A stretch of 64,000 bases of DNA, from contig NC_092581.1 of NCBI RefSeq assembly GCF_037975245.1, positions 4,792,501 through 4,856,500 of the forward strand, given 5' to 3'. This stretch comes from Apostichopus japonicus (lineage: Eukaryota > Echinodermata > Holothuroidea > Aspidochirotida > Stichopodidae). A program made the translations under genes and the position numbers. The notes beneath the pieces were generated by a model, which was not told the DNA's origin, ran no database searches, and was given only the letters and a program-made list of their open reading frames with translations. Shown here piece after piece: positions 51,102 to 61,737 of this stretch; the stretch's first letter is position 1, and each line of letters starts with the position of its first letter.

Positions 51102-52690
51102 ATGTCGTCAGTTAGGTAAGTTCAATCACAACTGAAATTCTAATAAATAATAATTGACACAATTGACATATTGTTCAAGGAAGGTTTGAATATCCGCGAT
51201 ATGTTTGGCTGGAAAGTATGGGTAAAATTATAACGTTAGGCCTTAGTAAGCAAAACTGTTGCTAACGCTAGGACGAAGCTAGGCTAGGAGTTTAGTCTAC
51301 CTAGTGTAGCCCACATGCGCTCGTAGATGTATAGTACTATAGTAGCAGTAATACACACTTATAATGACATATTTTATATAAATGTGTATTATTAGCTAGT
51401 ATACTAGGCCTATATTCTATAATGTTACGAGCGCCTGTGGTGTAGGCTAGCATACGTCAAGTTTCTAGACACTTCGTCGACCACCAACCCGGTCTGCATT
51501 TCGTGCACTCTACTGAAGATCTTCGGCGTGGTACTTACCTTCTGCTCTTGTAGGCTAAAGTACATGGTATTCATATTTTAGGTTATTTTTGCTAAAGTTG
51601 GAAGTACCTGGTGTTTAACTAAGGACAAAACTCAGTTTCAATGCATGAAATACCCATAATGTTGTTAGCTTAGGCCTAGGCCTCAGGTTCATAGTGGCGC
51701 TATGTAAGTATCCTACTTCCTAGACCAAGTCTACACCAGCTGTAGCACAATGTTGTAGGGTTCTGTATCCTAAGTGGAGTGGCTGCTGAGTGCTAATACC
51801 CTTGACAGAGAATGTTTTGAGTCTTATTTAGCAAATAATCCACAAAGGTATGCATTTTCTGCTCCTGCATATGTGTATCAAGGAGTTTTGAGCCTACTCA
51901 GCCTATCATTAATTTTCTGTTGTTTGTCAATTTTCAGAGAAAATTGATGTGCCAAGTCCTCAGCATTCACAGCTATATACTTTGAAGGTTGTGGTATCAA
52001 TGGACTCAACTGGTTAGATGAGGTAACAACAAATTCCAAACAACTCTGACAGCAGAAATAGATATCCTGATACTTCCATGGGAGATCTACTGTAGTAACT
52101 ATAGGAACCAGTGCTTGCCACCCATGGAGAATAAGGTAATTTGACGTTGTTGTTCTTTGACAAGCAACAAATTTGAACGTTTTATCACAAATTATGCCCC
52201 CTATTTACCTCTTGTCCCCTATACCTGTCTTTAATACATTGTAACAACCTATGCATAAACCTTTAAATGGACTTGATATGCTATTGAGGTGAACTGTGTA
52301 TTTAGATAGCATTTTAGTAAGCTTTCCTTTAGACTACTGTACATACTGTTACAGTTAGGCTGTGGTTTACAAATCCCAATGATACAGTTTTGGAAAAGAA
52401 CACCTTCAATTCTATTCGCTTATTCTAAGTAACTTAACAGTTGCACTGGAGTGACAGGCAATATCAGTTTAATATGTTTCAAACAGTTCAGGAATACATT
52501 GGGGTATGTCCTGTAGGTCAGTTTGGGAGGAATCAGCTGAGCTAAACAAAAGTAGTTTTCATCACATTTCAGAGCCAGAGACGAAAAAGCCCTCCCCGCT
52601 GACCCTTCTCTGGATGATGTTTCTGCAGGTATGGCAAGCCAGACCAAGTGGACTGTGATCCGGATACCAATAAACCTGCAAGAATCATAA
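51102..52690 (+). CDS. Candidate spliced mini-gene inside the CACTG transposon
   Basis: Exon 1 contains AAAATGTCGTCAGTTAG|GTAAGT (coding 51102-51115). An acceptor CACATTTCAG precedes an open stretch 52573-52690 that joins in phase and ends at TAA. The spliced product would start MSSVRARDEKALPADPSLDD and continue VSAGMASQTKWTVIRIPINL for 43 residues in all. Other plausible exons lie between (51938-52022, flanked by TTTTCAG and GTAACA) and after (from 53000, preceded by TCTCCTTCAG). AATAAA at 53976 could end the transcript. I recognise no domain. It could be a captured host fragment, the remains of a transposase 5' end, or coincidence. Confidence 0.25.
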
Positions 52691-52720
52691 ACGCACCCAA
52701 CTTGGTCAAGCTTATCAAAA

Positions 52721-52963
52721 TTGGTGACTGGAAATGTTGTTGCAGATGTAGACCTGGTTACTGCTTACACAGTATTGCTCATATGTGTATTTACACACTG
52801 CACAGTGCATACTGAAATCTCTGAAAAGACATTTTTATGGACCAAAAATGATAATTGCATTGAAATATGTTGTGGTTTAAATTGTGACGACTATAAAAAA
52901 GTATCATTTTGTTATGTAAAAAAAAAAAATCATCTCTCACTTAAGGTGACATACTCCTATTAG
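52721..52963 (+). other. Cysteine-containing open frame in the transposon, doubtful
   Basis: An 80-codon plus-strand frame, opened by an ATG-independent start in the candidate intron or 3' part of the same element, has a hydrophobic stretch (TAYTVLLICVFTHC) and then NDNCIEICCGLNCDD. The pattern C-x3-CC-x3-C is suggestive of a small disulphide protein but has no family match, and it overlaps no splice evidence. Confidence 0.12.
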
Positions 52964-54289
52964 AGTCTATATCCATCCCTTCGATTGTTCTCCTTCAGGA
53001 AAAGTGCCAAATGATGTTCGATATATCGGGCAAGTCTTTAACATGGACTTCAGTGTACTTGGAAAAAATTAAAATCATTAAATGAGGTTAGTGTGATTAA
53101 ATGTGGGGACCTCATTTAAAATGTACCCCAAAAAATTGACCTAAAAGGTAAGTTTTCTACCATTCAAGACATGCTTATAGTTTGTGATAAAGTACTTCTA
53201 GAATTGTTTTAACTACTTTGTTTTCTGTTCCACCCTAATGTTGCGTCAAGGATAATAACATATTCAACTTACATGTTCTGCATTAATATTGTACCATCAC
53301 ATCCATGGTCAGAAACTCAGAATAATATCACTTCCAAGTTCCTAATTCGAGATGATGATTATAAGGATATTTTCTGGCCCTTTTTAACAGCTAAGGTCAT
53401 ATAGAGCTACTCAAGGCCTTTTTATACCATTTGATTTGACATGGGGTATTATTTTTATAAATAAATTTATAAATATTAATTATTATTTTGTGTATATTAA
53501 ATATATGTTATGTATATTTATATTTAAATATTAATCAAGATAATTTATTTGGCTAAACTTCTATTTTTGAGCTGTGTACTCTCAATTTTTCCCTTTTTCT
53601 GTCTGTCCACATCTCTTCCATGCTGCTATTTTGATGAAACTGATGGAGCCCATAATGATGCATGGTCAGTGGACAATGAGGGTCTTTAAGAAATTGTAGG
53701 TATAGGTCATCAGGGGGTCTAATTGTTTGAAAACTGTTGAACACTGCCAACTTAATGGCTTAGGAGCATTTCAAAGTAATCCCATAAGTATTCTCAAGAT
53801 GTTTTGTCAGAAAAGATTTTGACAATTTTGTAAAAATAAGTTTTCCCAATTGTCCCATAAATATTTATTTTAGTTTTAAATGTTCTTTAACCTTTAGTGT
53901 TTGTTACTGTTCTTTATGAGATGACTTTTAAATGGAATGCTTATTTGTCACATTTTGCATTAATACTGAATGTTAATAAAAATTACCATGAAACTTACAA
54001 TGTGTGTCGCTATCTCATTTCTTAACTAATTAGTACTTAATCTTAAACTAGTCTTGTGACCTAAATAAGTAGTCACAGTTGCAATGACTAATATTTTTGG
54101 TCACTGGACTAAGCTTTGGTCGATAGAGGCATCGTAGTAGGACTAATTTTAATTAGTCAGAAAACTCGATTTTATAAGTCACAAAACTAATGTTATATAG
54201 TCAAATGACTAGAAGAAACTGGTCGATAGAGGCATCGTTGTGACTAATTTTTTTTTTAGTCATATTGACTAACTATTGTTTACAGTGCA

Positions 54290-55201
54290 CCAACATTCAT
54301 TGATTCGCAACATTATATACCAGACTTGTTCCGAGTACACTGAGTACACTTAAAGCCATGAGTACGGTACGGCTTCACATGAAATAAAACTATATTGAGT
54401 ACGTGTATTGTTCAAGTACTATAATTCTGGTATCGTAAATATACACATGTATTCTAATAAACCAAACCGCTATAACTGAGTACACTAGGGAGTAGGGAAG
54501 TTGTCACAATCCCATAATGCTAGGCTGAAGATTGTTATCCCTGTCAGCCGATTTTCCGACCATTTATTTTGTTTTCAATGCATATAACTACAAGAAAAAA
54601 ATTAATATAAGAAGAAGAATGAAGATTTAGTTTCTTATATAATGCACACACTCAGTAATTTAAGACGCTTTTCCACTTATATCTGCAACAATGGTATAGA
54701 AATATCGTCACTTGATAATGTATCCGTGGTTGGAGACGACATATACAGTGTACATACCCTTCCCATGAATCAACGTGACAAACTGCTGTCAAATATCACA
54801 AGTTGTTGAAGTTTTATTTTCATTTATCGCTTCCTTCCTTACCTCTAGGGACACTTAACCCTGTTTCTGAAGTAGTATCTGAGATGACATTAACATAGTA
54901 CTTCACTGTGATCCCATTAGCCTATACCGTACACAACGATAGTTTGAGTTGAATGACACAGATAAAGGAAGTTACAAGATCGGAATTTAAGTGAACACTT
55001 TTGTAAAATAAATCCAGTTCTTTATCCAGCGATGCTTTTGGATAAATTATATAAGTTGATATGAAAATACCACAATTAACAGTACTCCTTATTCGCCAAT
55101 ATTATAGATAAGGTCTCCTTTTGAATTGGTTTATGGAAAATATCAATACCAAAAAAGACCATTCCTTGAATAATTTCACATTCGATTCGATTCCATTCAA
55201 T
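54290..55201. other. Unassigned DNA with GTAC-rich words
   Basis: GAGTACACTGAGTACACTTA and GAGTACGGTACGG words near 54332-54372 and again ACTGAGTACAC near 54475 are the reverse form of the GTACTC motif. No gene recognised. Confidence 0.4.
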
Positions 55202-55205
55202 TTAA

Positions 55206-55777
55206 AAGGAATAGTTCAGGTGTCACAAATGTTTATCTTATATGGAAGAGGACAATAAAAGAAACCCAATAGTGAAGAAATTATTCAAATATCTTTTTCC
55301 GTTTAGGAGATATTCAAGTTTAAAGTTCTCTCTGATTGTGTAGAAACTGCTGAAATCAGACTAGCTGTGACGTCATATCCTCACATTCCTGAAAGGTCTT
55401 TGTTATTTTATTAAAATATTTTGTAAGATTTAATAACTTACAACCAAAATATACATCAGGAGATCTCTTATGTGTCAAGGGAAGTATTTGAGATTTAACA
55501 TCTGAAGAATGTTTGATTATATTTTTTTAGATTTGTGAAAAAAAATGTAATTATTTTTTAATGAAATATATTGACACATGTTAAGGAAGTGAGGATGTGA
55601 CATCACACCCTCACAGTTAGTCTTTCTACACCAGTCATTTGCAAAGAAATTTTGAAATCTTCAAAATGTCATATCTCCTTAACGGAGAATGCTATCATGG
55701 TAGTTTCTTCACTATTCTGTTTGTCCTTTTAAGCTCTTTCATACAAGATAGACATGTCAAACACCTGAACCAATCCT
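55206..55777. mobile_element. Long palindromic MITE with TTAA target site
   Basis: The two halves are imperfect inverted copies: AAGGAATAGTTCAGGTGT on the left against AGGATTGGTTCAGGTGT from the right, then TAGTGAAGAAA, GTGTAGAAA and GTGACRTCATATCCTCAC (left) against the reverse complement of GAGGATGTGACATCAC (right). TTAA abuts both ends (55202-55205 and 55778-55781), as for piggyBac- or Kolobok-mobilised elements. About 570 bp, non-coding. A 66-codon frame inside is not a gene. Confidence 0.82.
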
Positions 55778-55790
55778 TTAAAAGTAGTTA

Positions 55791-56930
55791 TGAACACTCC
55801 TTACATGGAGAGACTAATTCATTGCTAACTATCACGTAGTTGTGCATCTTTTATGGCGGGGGGAGGGGGGTGGGGAGCAGTTATGTGAGAAGGGGTAAAG
55901 AGATTTAATACGGACCTTGAAATTACAAAAGAAAGAAATTAAGGGCTGTTTTTAAGCTCTGATTTTGTTGCTGGTAGTAAAGTTAATTTACATTTTAATT
56001 AAAACTGTATTTATTTAAAACCGTATACCCAATAGATTACAGACGATAAGACACGTACTGCGCCGTATGTTTCTACATTAATTTTTCAAGAGCAGTAAAA
56101 ATACGGGTTTGGATCGGTTACCAGGACAGAGTTAACAGGATCTCAGACGATTGCTCAAATCGCTTCCACAAATTCTACGAAAATAAAGTACTTTCACCGA
56201 CCGTATCAAACAAACAAGACCTTATCTATCAACCTTAATCAACCTTCCTTATACGAACTATAGCAATAAGATACTTTATCTGTTTATTGCTATAGCTAGT
56301 ATGTGCATTATGGGGACTACATAGACATATAAGTATTTATAGATATTCAGTCTTACCTCAAAGGTGTTCGTACCATGCGTATACCTGGAAATGTTGATAC
56401 AGCTTTCGACGGAACAACATTATACATCCACTCTTTTTTAGAAAAGACTTGCCGACAAGTCATAATTTGATGCATACTTTTTCCGTCCAGAATCAATCAT
56501 CCATCTATCTATCGTCCGCCCCCCCCCCCCCTCAGCCAGTCCGTCCGTCTCTTCCTCTTTGTTAAAATATGGATTTGAAACTTAACTTGTAATAAATATA
56601 TCTAGGCATATACCGGACCGGTTATAATACTTCAAAATATCATTAAAGGAAACATTACCCACCTTGACCTTGCCACTATGTCGTTCCGCCGAGGAATGAA
56701 TTATCCAGCGTCATTTTTAACACGTTTTCCTTCTTTCAAAAAATACAACATTTCGTCACATTCGAATACAGTTTTCTTCCGGTATTGTAACAATCCTCAT
56801 TTCGGTGCACCATCGACAGCGACAACACCAACATCGCAAATTTTACCATGAAGCAATTGTACCGAACTATATCATCTTTTTTTAAGGAAAAGTCAAGATA
56901 GTTGCTGAGCACGAAAACCAAACAACTTTG
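55791..56930. other. Unassigned spacer
   Basis: G-rich patch at 55857-55878 and a C tract at 56518-56532. No gene recognised. Confidence 0.4.
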
Positions 56931-56931
56931 A

Positions 56932-56985
56932 TCCAATTGATCCCAATGATCCCATTGATCCCATTGATCCCATTGATCTCATATC
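56932..56985 (+). repeat. ATTGATCCCA 10-bp tandem repeat
   Basis: Five imperfect copies in tandem. Confidence 0.93.
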
Positions 56986-58217
56986 CCAGTTAACTTATAT
57001 CGAGACTGTAACGTATATGATCATGACGGTTGTTACTATTTCACGAACAGCAAGAGATACAGTATAGTGCGTACAGCTATGAAAGTATTACCGGGCCCTG
57101 TTAGGTTAAACATTTGAATAGTAACAGCTTCCCTCCTAGGATTATTTAGATTTAATCCCACATCCGTTGAATTCCACAAGCATTGTACTAAAATGTTGAT
57201 TAAGTCTCAAATCTGCAATTTCTTTGAATGGGGCCGTCTTAAGACTCTCTGCCAACTGTTTACAGTAAGAGCAAAATTGTGACTGAACCCCTTATTACGA
57301 AATGGATAAGGACATTTCTGAAATAACAAACCATTTTTTTGGTTAAAGGAAGCGGGGGGGGGGGGGGTCTTTATTAAACTAAGAGTCCTGCATTCTTCCA
57401 ATCATGGAGTGTGGATGTATCTCCAGCTCCAACAAATCTATACAGAACTTCTCTTTTTCTCCCTCTTTTTGCAGCCTCTTTATTAGGCTATACTATTATT
57501 GCGAATAGTTGAAATTGAGTTTGAGTTTGATAAAAACAATTACGGTTATTCTGTCCAGGGTGCGTGGTGTCATTTTGTTGGTCCTAATTATTGGGTAATT
57601 AGAAGGAAACAAATACAAATCAACCATCATCGTTGGTCAATGGTGATGGAGATAACTGTCGGGAACAACTCACCCCACCACCCCTCAGACCCCACCCTTC
57701 TGACCCCCTCCCCCTTTCGAAGATATTCTTCCATAATGAAAGACATCGTAAAATGAATTCAACTCAAGTCGATATCATCACCGATATACCAGGGTTAATG
57801 ATTACCATTTGAACGAAATTCCCTGCAGTAACCTCATTGATCCATGCTATTACATACTCGGCGTCCCATGATTTAGACAACCTACAAACTCCACATGAAA
57901 ACACCATCAGAGGACATCAGAGAACAACTCCATTGGCTAAAATGATTTCAAATGTTGCAAAATGTGTATTCCTTTAAAAACTTGAATGTGGTTGATAAAG
58001 ACTTTAGCCTTGATAGAGGTAACACCGTCACAAAATTCTACAAGCGAAATTTATCCCCCTTAGGTGAAGAAATCTAGTATCGAGTCACTGTACTTTGCAT
58101 ATCCTATCATCAAATATGTAAAACACGCTTACAACACCTTTTTAGGGGATTATTAGCAAACATTGTGCACGGTATTATATGACTGTAGGAATATTAAAAA
58201 AGAGAGAGAGAGAGAGG
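56986..58217. other. Unassigned DNA
   Basis: G tract at 57354-57367 and a strong pyrimidine tract with TTTTTGCAG at 57450-57474 that could be a splice acceptor, but all three frames after it close within about 15 codons. A (GA)n tract at 58201-58216 abuts the hAT insertion. Confidence 0.4.
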
Positions 58218-60267
58218 GATGGATGCAGTGTTCGACTTATGGCCAAAAAATTGCATAGCAACAAATTTCGACAATTGCTATACAATATTTTTGTTGCATA
58301 GCAGTTCCCCAATATTGAATAGCAGTTTTGAAATTACCACAAAACGGACCAAATGTTGGCGATCAATGTATTAACTAGAAAATGTTTGTTTATTATTATT
58401 ATTTATACTAGTGTTGCTACGATAATCGTTTTCAATATCGGTATCGGCCGATATTTGCAATATCGGCAGCATATCGGTATCGGTAAAATTTTGCCTAATA
58501 GCCGATAACAGCAAACCGATATTGAACTTTTCTTTTTAACAGCTGAGCTACCTGTACTTATTTATACTTGCAATGATTTGTTAATCTGCCCAAGACGATC
58601 CATTTCTTTAGCGTCAGTTAAACTCAGATTCATTTTCGATTAATATCCATGGAAACCTGACTCTCCGTAACATCTAAAAACACGTCTACGGCGCGCAAAT
58701 ATAACCAATGTCCTTCGTGAACCTTGGCCTACACACAGCATTAGTGCAGCATATATACACTGTACTAACCATTCATATCCTCAAAGGCCTCCGTGAAAAC
58801 CTTGAACATGATGCATACAGTAACTGCACAGTTCAGCAGTGTTGGAAAACCTTGTTCAATTTCCCGCGAACACACTGCCGATTTCCCGCCGGTGTTCGCC
58901 TGCCTAGCACGCGTAACGTGCGAGCATAAAGGCGTGGTGTCCAGGGGCCCGTCTTAGGGCTATGGTGGGGTCATGGGGTAGAACCCCTCGTGGGGATCCT
59001 GGGGCGAAATCCCCCGAAAATTGTTGTCATTTTTTGCGATGTCTGGCGATGAAAAAATTCGCAGTTGAGGATGCAAAATACTGACAACTTTTTTATTTCA
59101 ATTGTCACGAAACTGATGAAAATTTTAAAATGACAAGTTAAAGTAGCTATATTATGTTATAAAATGAAAAGAGATTTAATCTGTCTTTCAATCTTTAAAA
59201 AGTGCAACTTACAAAACTTCCGATATTATGAAACAAACAACGTTCAGCAAAGCCCCGTTTCTAGACTGCCTAACAATGAATAGCGTGCACTATGCGTACA
59301 TTTTTACAACTGCAGTGTTTAACCCTATACCCAACTACTGTACCACGGTACATGTGCTGCGAATTTGCCCAGGTACCTTCCCAACAACTGTGAGCTCATC
59401 CCCTGTGTAATACCTGTTTGTTAACATTTTTTTGGCACGTTGCCAGGGAAATTTTAGTTACGTGAGATCCGTAACCGCCGAGGTGGTTAGGCTATTTACT
59501 TTACACTTTACTATGGTAGGATATTATTTTTTCAGGTTTTTTTTTGCTATACGGCAGGGACGTAGCCAGGGGGGAGCAGGGGGAGCGACCGCTCCCCCCT
59601 TTCAGTGTCGATTTTTTTTTAAACTGTCGTTTTTTACCATGGTATGTTGTCAGTGCTCTTTTGATCTTGAATACTCGTCAGCTCCGTTAACTCGATTGTA
59701 ATCGTAGTAACATTCACGCCTACTGATACTTACTTAGTGTGGCAGATGCAATTAGCTAAATTTAGCTTATGGCCAATTACAAGCATACAGTTGGTCACTG
59801 CGTAATAAAATACATATTGCCTACCTAACCGCACTCTATGGAATGTCACGGACTGTATGCACAACAACGTCGACAACGTGCGTTCAATGAGTCGTCCTAA
59901 CTTGTTGCACGAACAGCATGTTATGAAGCTAAGCTAGCAATCGTACGTGATACGCACTTCCTATAAATAATTATTACACTGCTAATACACTGCGATAACG
60001 ATATTTGTTTTAGGCCACTGCATATCTGGCTGTATTACAAAATATGAAAGTTTATATTGTCCATCAGTTAAGTTCGTCAAATGTATTAAAGTCCAGACAT
60101 TGGACAATAAACAAGAATCATCCTACTGGAAAACTTGTAAAAGAGCACTATTTTTGTCTTTCTGATATATTATGTAAAAAAACATGTAAAAGAATTTAAA
60201 CAGGAAACAAAACCTGCTGATAATGATATCATATGATCAGGGCGTAACCAGTATGTAGCACGATAGT

Positions 60268-60533
60268 TTCATTCAACACTCTACCCGCCGAAAAGTCTAT
60301 AGGATCCGATCTTGTCAGTTTTTTAACATGTAGTTAAGAAACCTTTTACGCAGATAATATTTCAGTTGAGAAAACACTTGACAAATTTGCATCAGATGGC
60401 AATCGTCGGATAGCTCTCGCCTTCTCTTATTAGGCTAACTTAAACATTTACTAGCTATACAGTTGTATCAAAGACATTTCTGGACTATATTTGTATCTAC
60501 AAGTATCAGAAGTTGAAAAGTAAGACTACTCTG
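60268..60533 (+). repeat. Direct repeat of a segment also found inside the inner element
   Basis: This ~270-bp segment (CTCTACCCGCCGAAAAGTCT near its start, GTATCAGAAGTTGAAAAGTA near its end) is repeated, diverged and with an extra middle part, at about 60908-61243. The first copy lies outside the inner hAT element and the second inside it. Confidence 0.85.
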
Positions 60534-60545
60534 TACATGTACCTT

Positions 60546-61419
60546 CAAGGGCGGCGGAACCGGGGGCACAGGGGGCAAGTGCCCCCCACTTTTCCTCAAG
60601 TTAAAAATGTGCCCTTTTTCTACATAAAACTTGTACTCTTGATCACCTTATTAGGTCAGCGATATTTCAGTAAGAGATCTAATCCTAATTTAGAACTAAG
60701 TATGTAGCACTGTAGGCCCGGGCCTACACTTTTTTTGGCCAAGGTATCTTTTTTATTAGAACACCCATAATTCAAATCCATAAGCTTGCTGGACGAGTTT
60801 AAGAGTCTAGACAGGTAAAACTATTGAAATGAACGTAGCAAAATTATGGCTAAATTAGGTGACCTATTCTTCTGTCATCTAGGCTGTCATTCATATCGCG
60901 TGCCCTTTCATTCAATACTCTACCCGCCGAAAAAGACTAGGATACGATCTTGTCAGTTTTTAACATCTACTTAAGAACCCGTTTACGCAGATAAAATTTC
61001 AGTTGAGAACATTCCACAGTCAAATAAGCCTATCGTTGATTAACAGACTTTATATGTATAGAGCTGCAGCACTTCGTTGCCTGTTGTTGTCGCGATCGGC
61101 GTTCCAAGTTCCAAAACAGCCTTTTCGATAAACATTTACTAGCTACAGTTGTATCAAAGACAATTACTGGCTATGGTTGTATCAAAGACATTTCTGGCCT
61201 ATCTTTGTATCTACAAGTATCAGAAGTTGAAAAGTAAGACTACTAATACGGGGGGGGGGGGCGTTGATGGAGTGATGTGTATACGCAAATAAGATAATAC
61301 AATAAGATTTATAAAGGGTACTAAATATCAGGCTGCATCAGTCCAATCGAATTTCTGCAAAGTGCCCTTTGACGTCGGTGCCCCCCCCCCCCAGATTAAA
61401 AGTGCTTCCGCCGCCCTTG
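60546..61419. mobile_element. Inner nested hAT-like element, CAAGGGCGGCGGAA ends
   Basis: The left end CAAGGGCGGCGGAACCGG and the reverse-complemented right end CAAGGGCGGCGGAAGC are inverted repeats with a perfect 8-bp duplication TGTACCTT (60538-60545 and 61420-61427). The 874-bp element has GTGCCCCCCA and AAATGTGCCCTTTTT after the left end, and a G tract (61251-61261) and a C tract (61381-61392) toward the right. It carries a diverged copy of the DNA that lies immediately to its left. No transposase recognised. Confidence 0.92.
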
Positions 61420-61737
61420 TGTACCTTGCTAATGTTAATACATTATGTATGATTGAATTACGTACTTTTTTAACTCGTTTGTTTTTTGGGTTTAAAAGTG
61501 ATATTGAATGAGGTGTCTCAAGTTAGCAAGAGGCCAGGGAACCAGAATGAACATTTGGGAAGGGCCGTTTCCGGCCATCTGGGGGGTTTGTAAAACCAAA
61601 AATTTTCTTGTACGCTCCGCGCCAACCGATGGTGGCGCTCCGCTCAGATAGTCGTGCCTACAACTTTAAAAATCCATATCAATCGCAAAAAGTGCTCTCC
61701 CCCTTTCAAATTCCTGGCTACGTCGCTGCTATACGGT

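Larger units (their letters stand above)
50633..54287 (+). mobile_element. 3.65-kb DNA transposon with CACTGTAAACAWTAGTTAGTCA ends
   Basis: The left end CACTGTAAACATTAGTTAGT and the reverse-complemented right end CACTGTAAACAATAGTTAGT match over about 21 of 23 positions. The dinucleotide CA flanks both sides (50631-50632 and 54288-54289), so a 2-bp target duplication is possible. Both subterminal regions are packed with TAGTCAC/GTGACTA words, including a perfect 17-bp palindrome at 50669-50685 and a duplicated TGGTCGATAGAGGCATCGT near 54117 and 54220. CACTG ends suggest the CMC/Chapaev-type group, but that is inference. No transposase is recognisable. The inside holds splice and polyadenylation signals on the plus strand. 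Confidence 0.78.
59555..61728. mobile_element. Middle nested hAT-like element, CAGSGACGTAGCCAGG ends
   Basis: The left end CAGGGACGTAGCCAGG and the reverse-complemented right end CAGCGACGTAGCCAGG differ at one position in 16. The perfect 8-bp duplication CTATACGG lies at 59547-59554 and 61729-61736. The left interior has GGGAGCGACCGCTCCCCCC, a short hairpin. The right interior (61585-61680) is an inverted relative of the module seen at 23069, 24282 and 27971 (GTACGCTCCGCGCCAACCG). It contains the inner element at 60546-61419, without which it is about 1.3 kb. No transposase recognised. Confidence 0.9.

Noticed and set aside
57435-57756. Splice acceptor at 57474 followed by an 85-codon frame
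   Set aside because: The open frame is not reached in any phase from the acceptor without an early stop, and the end of the frame is C-rich low-complexity sequence.
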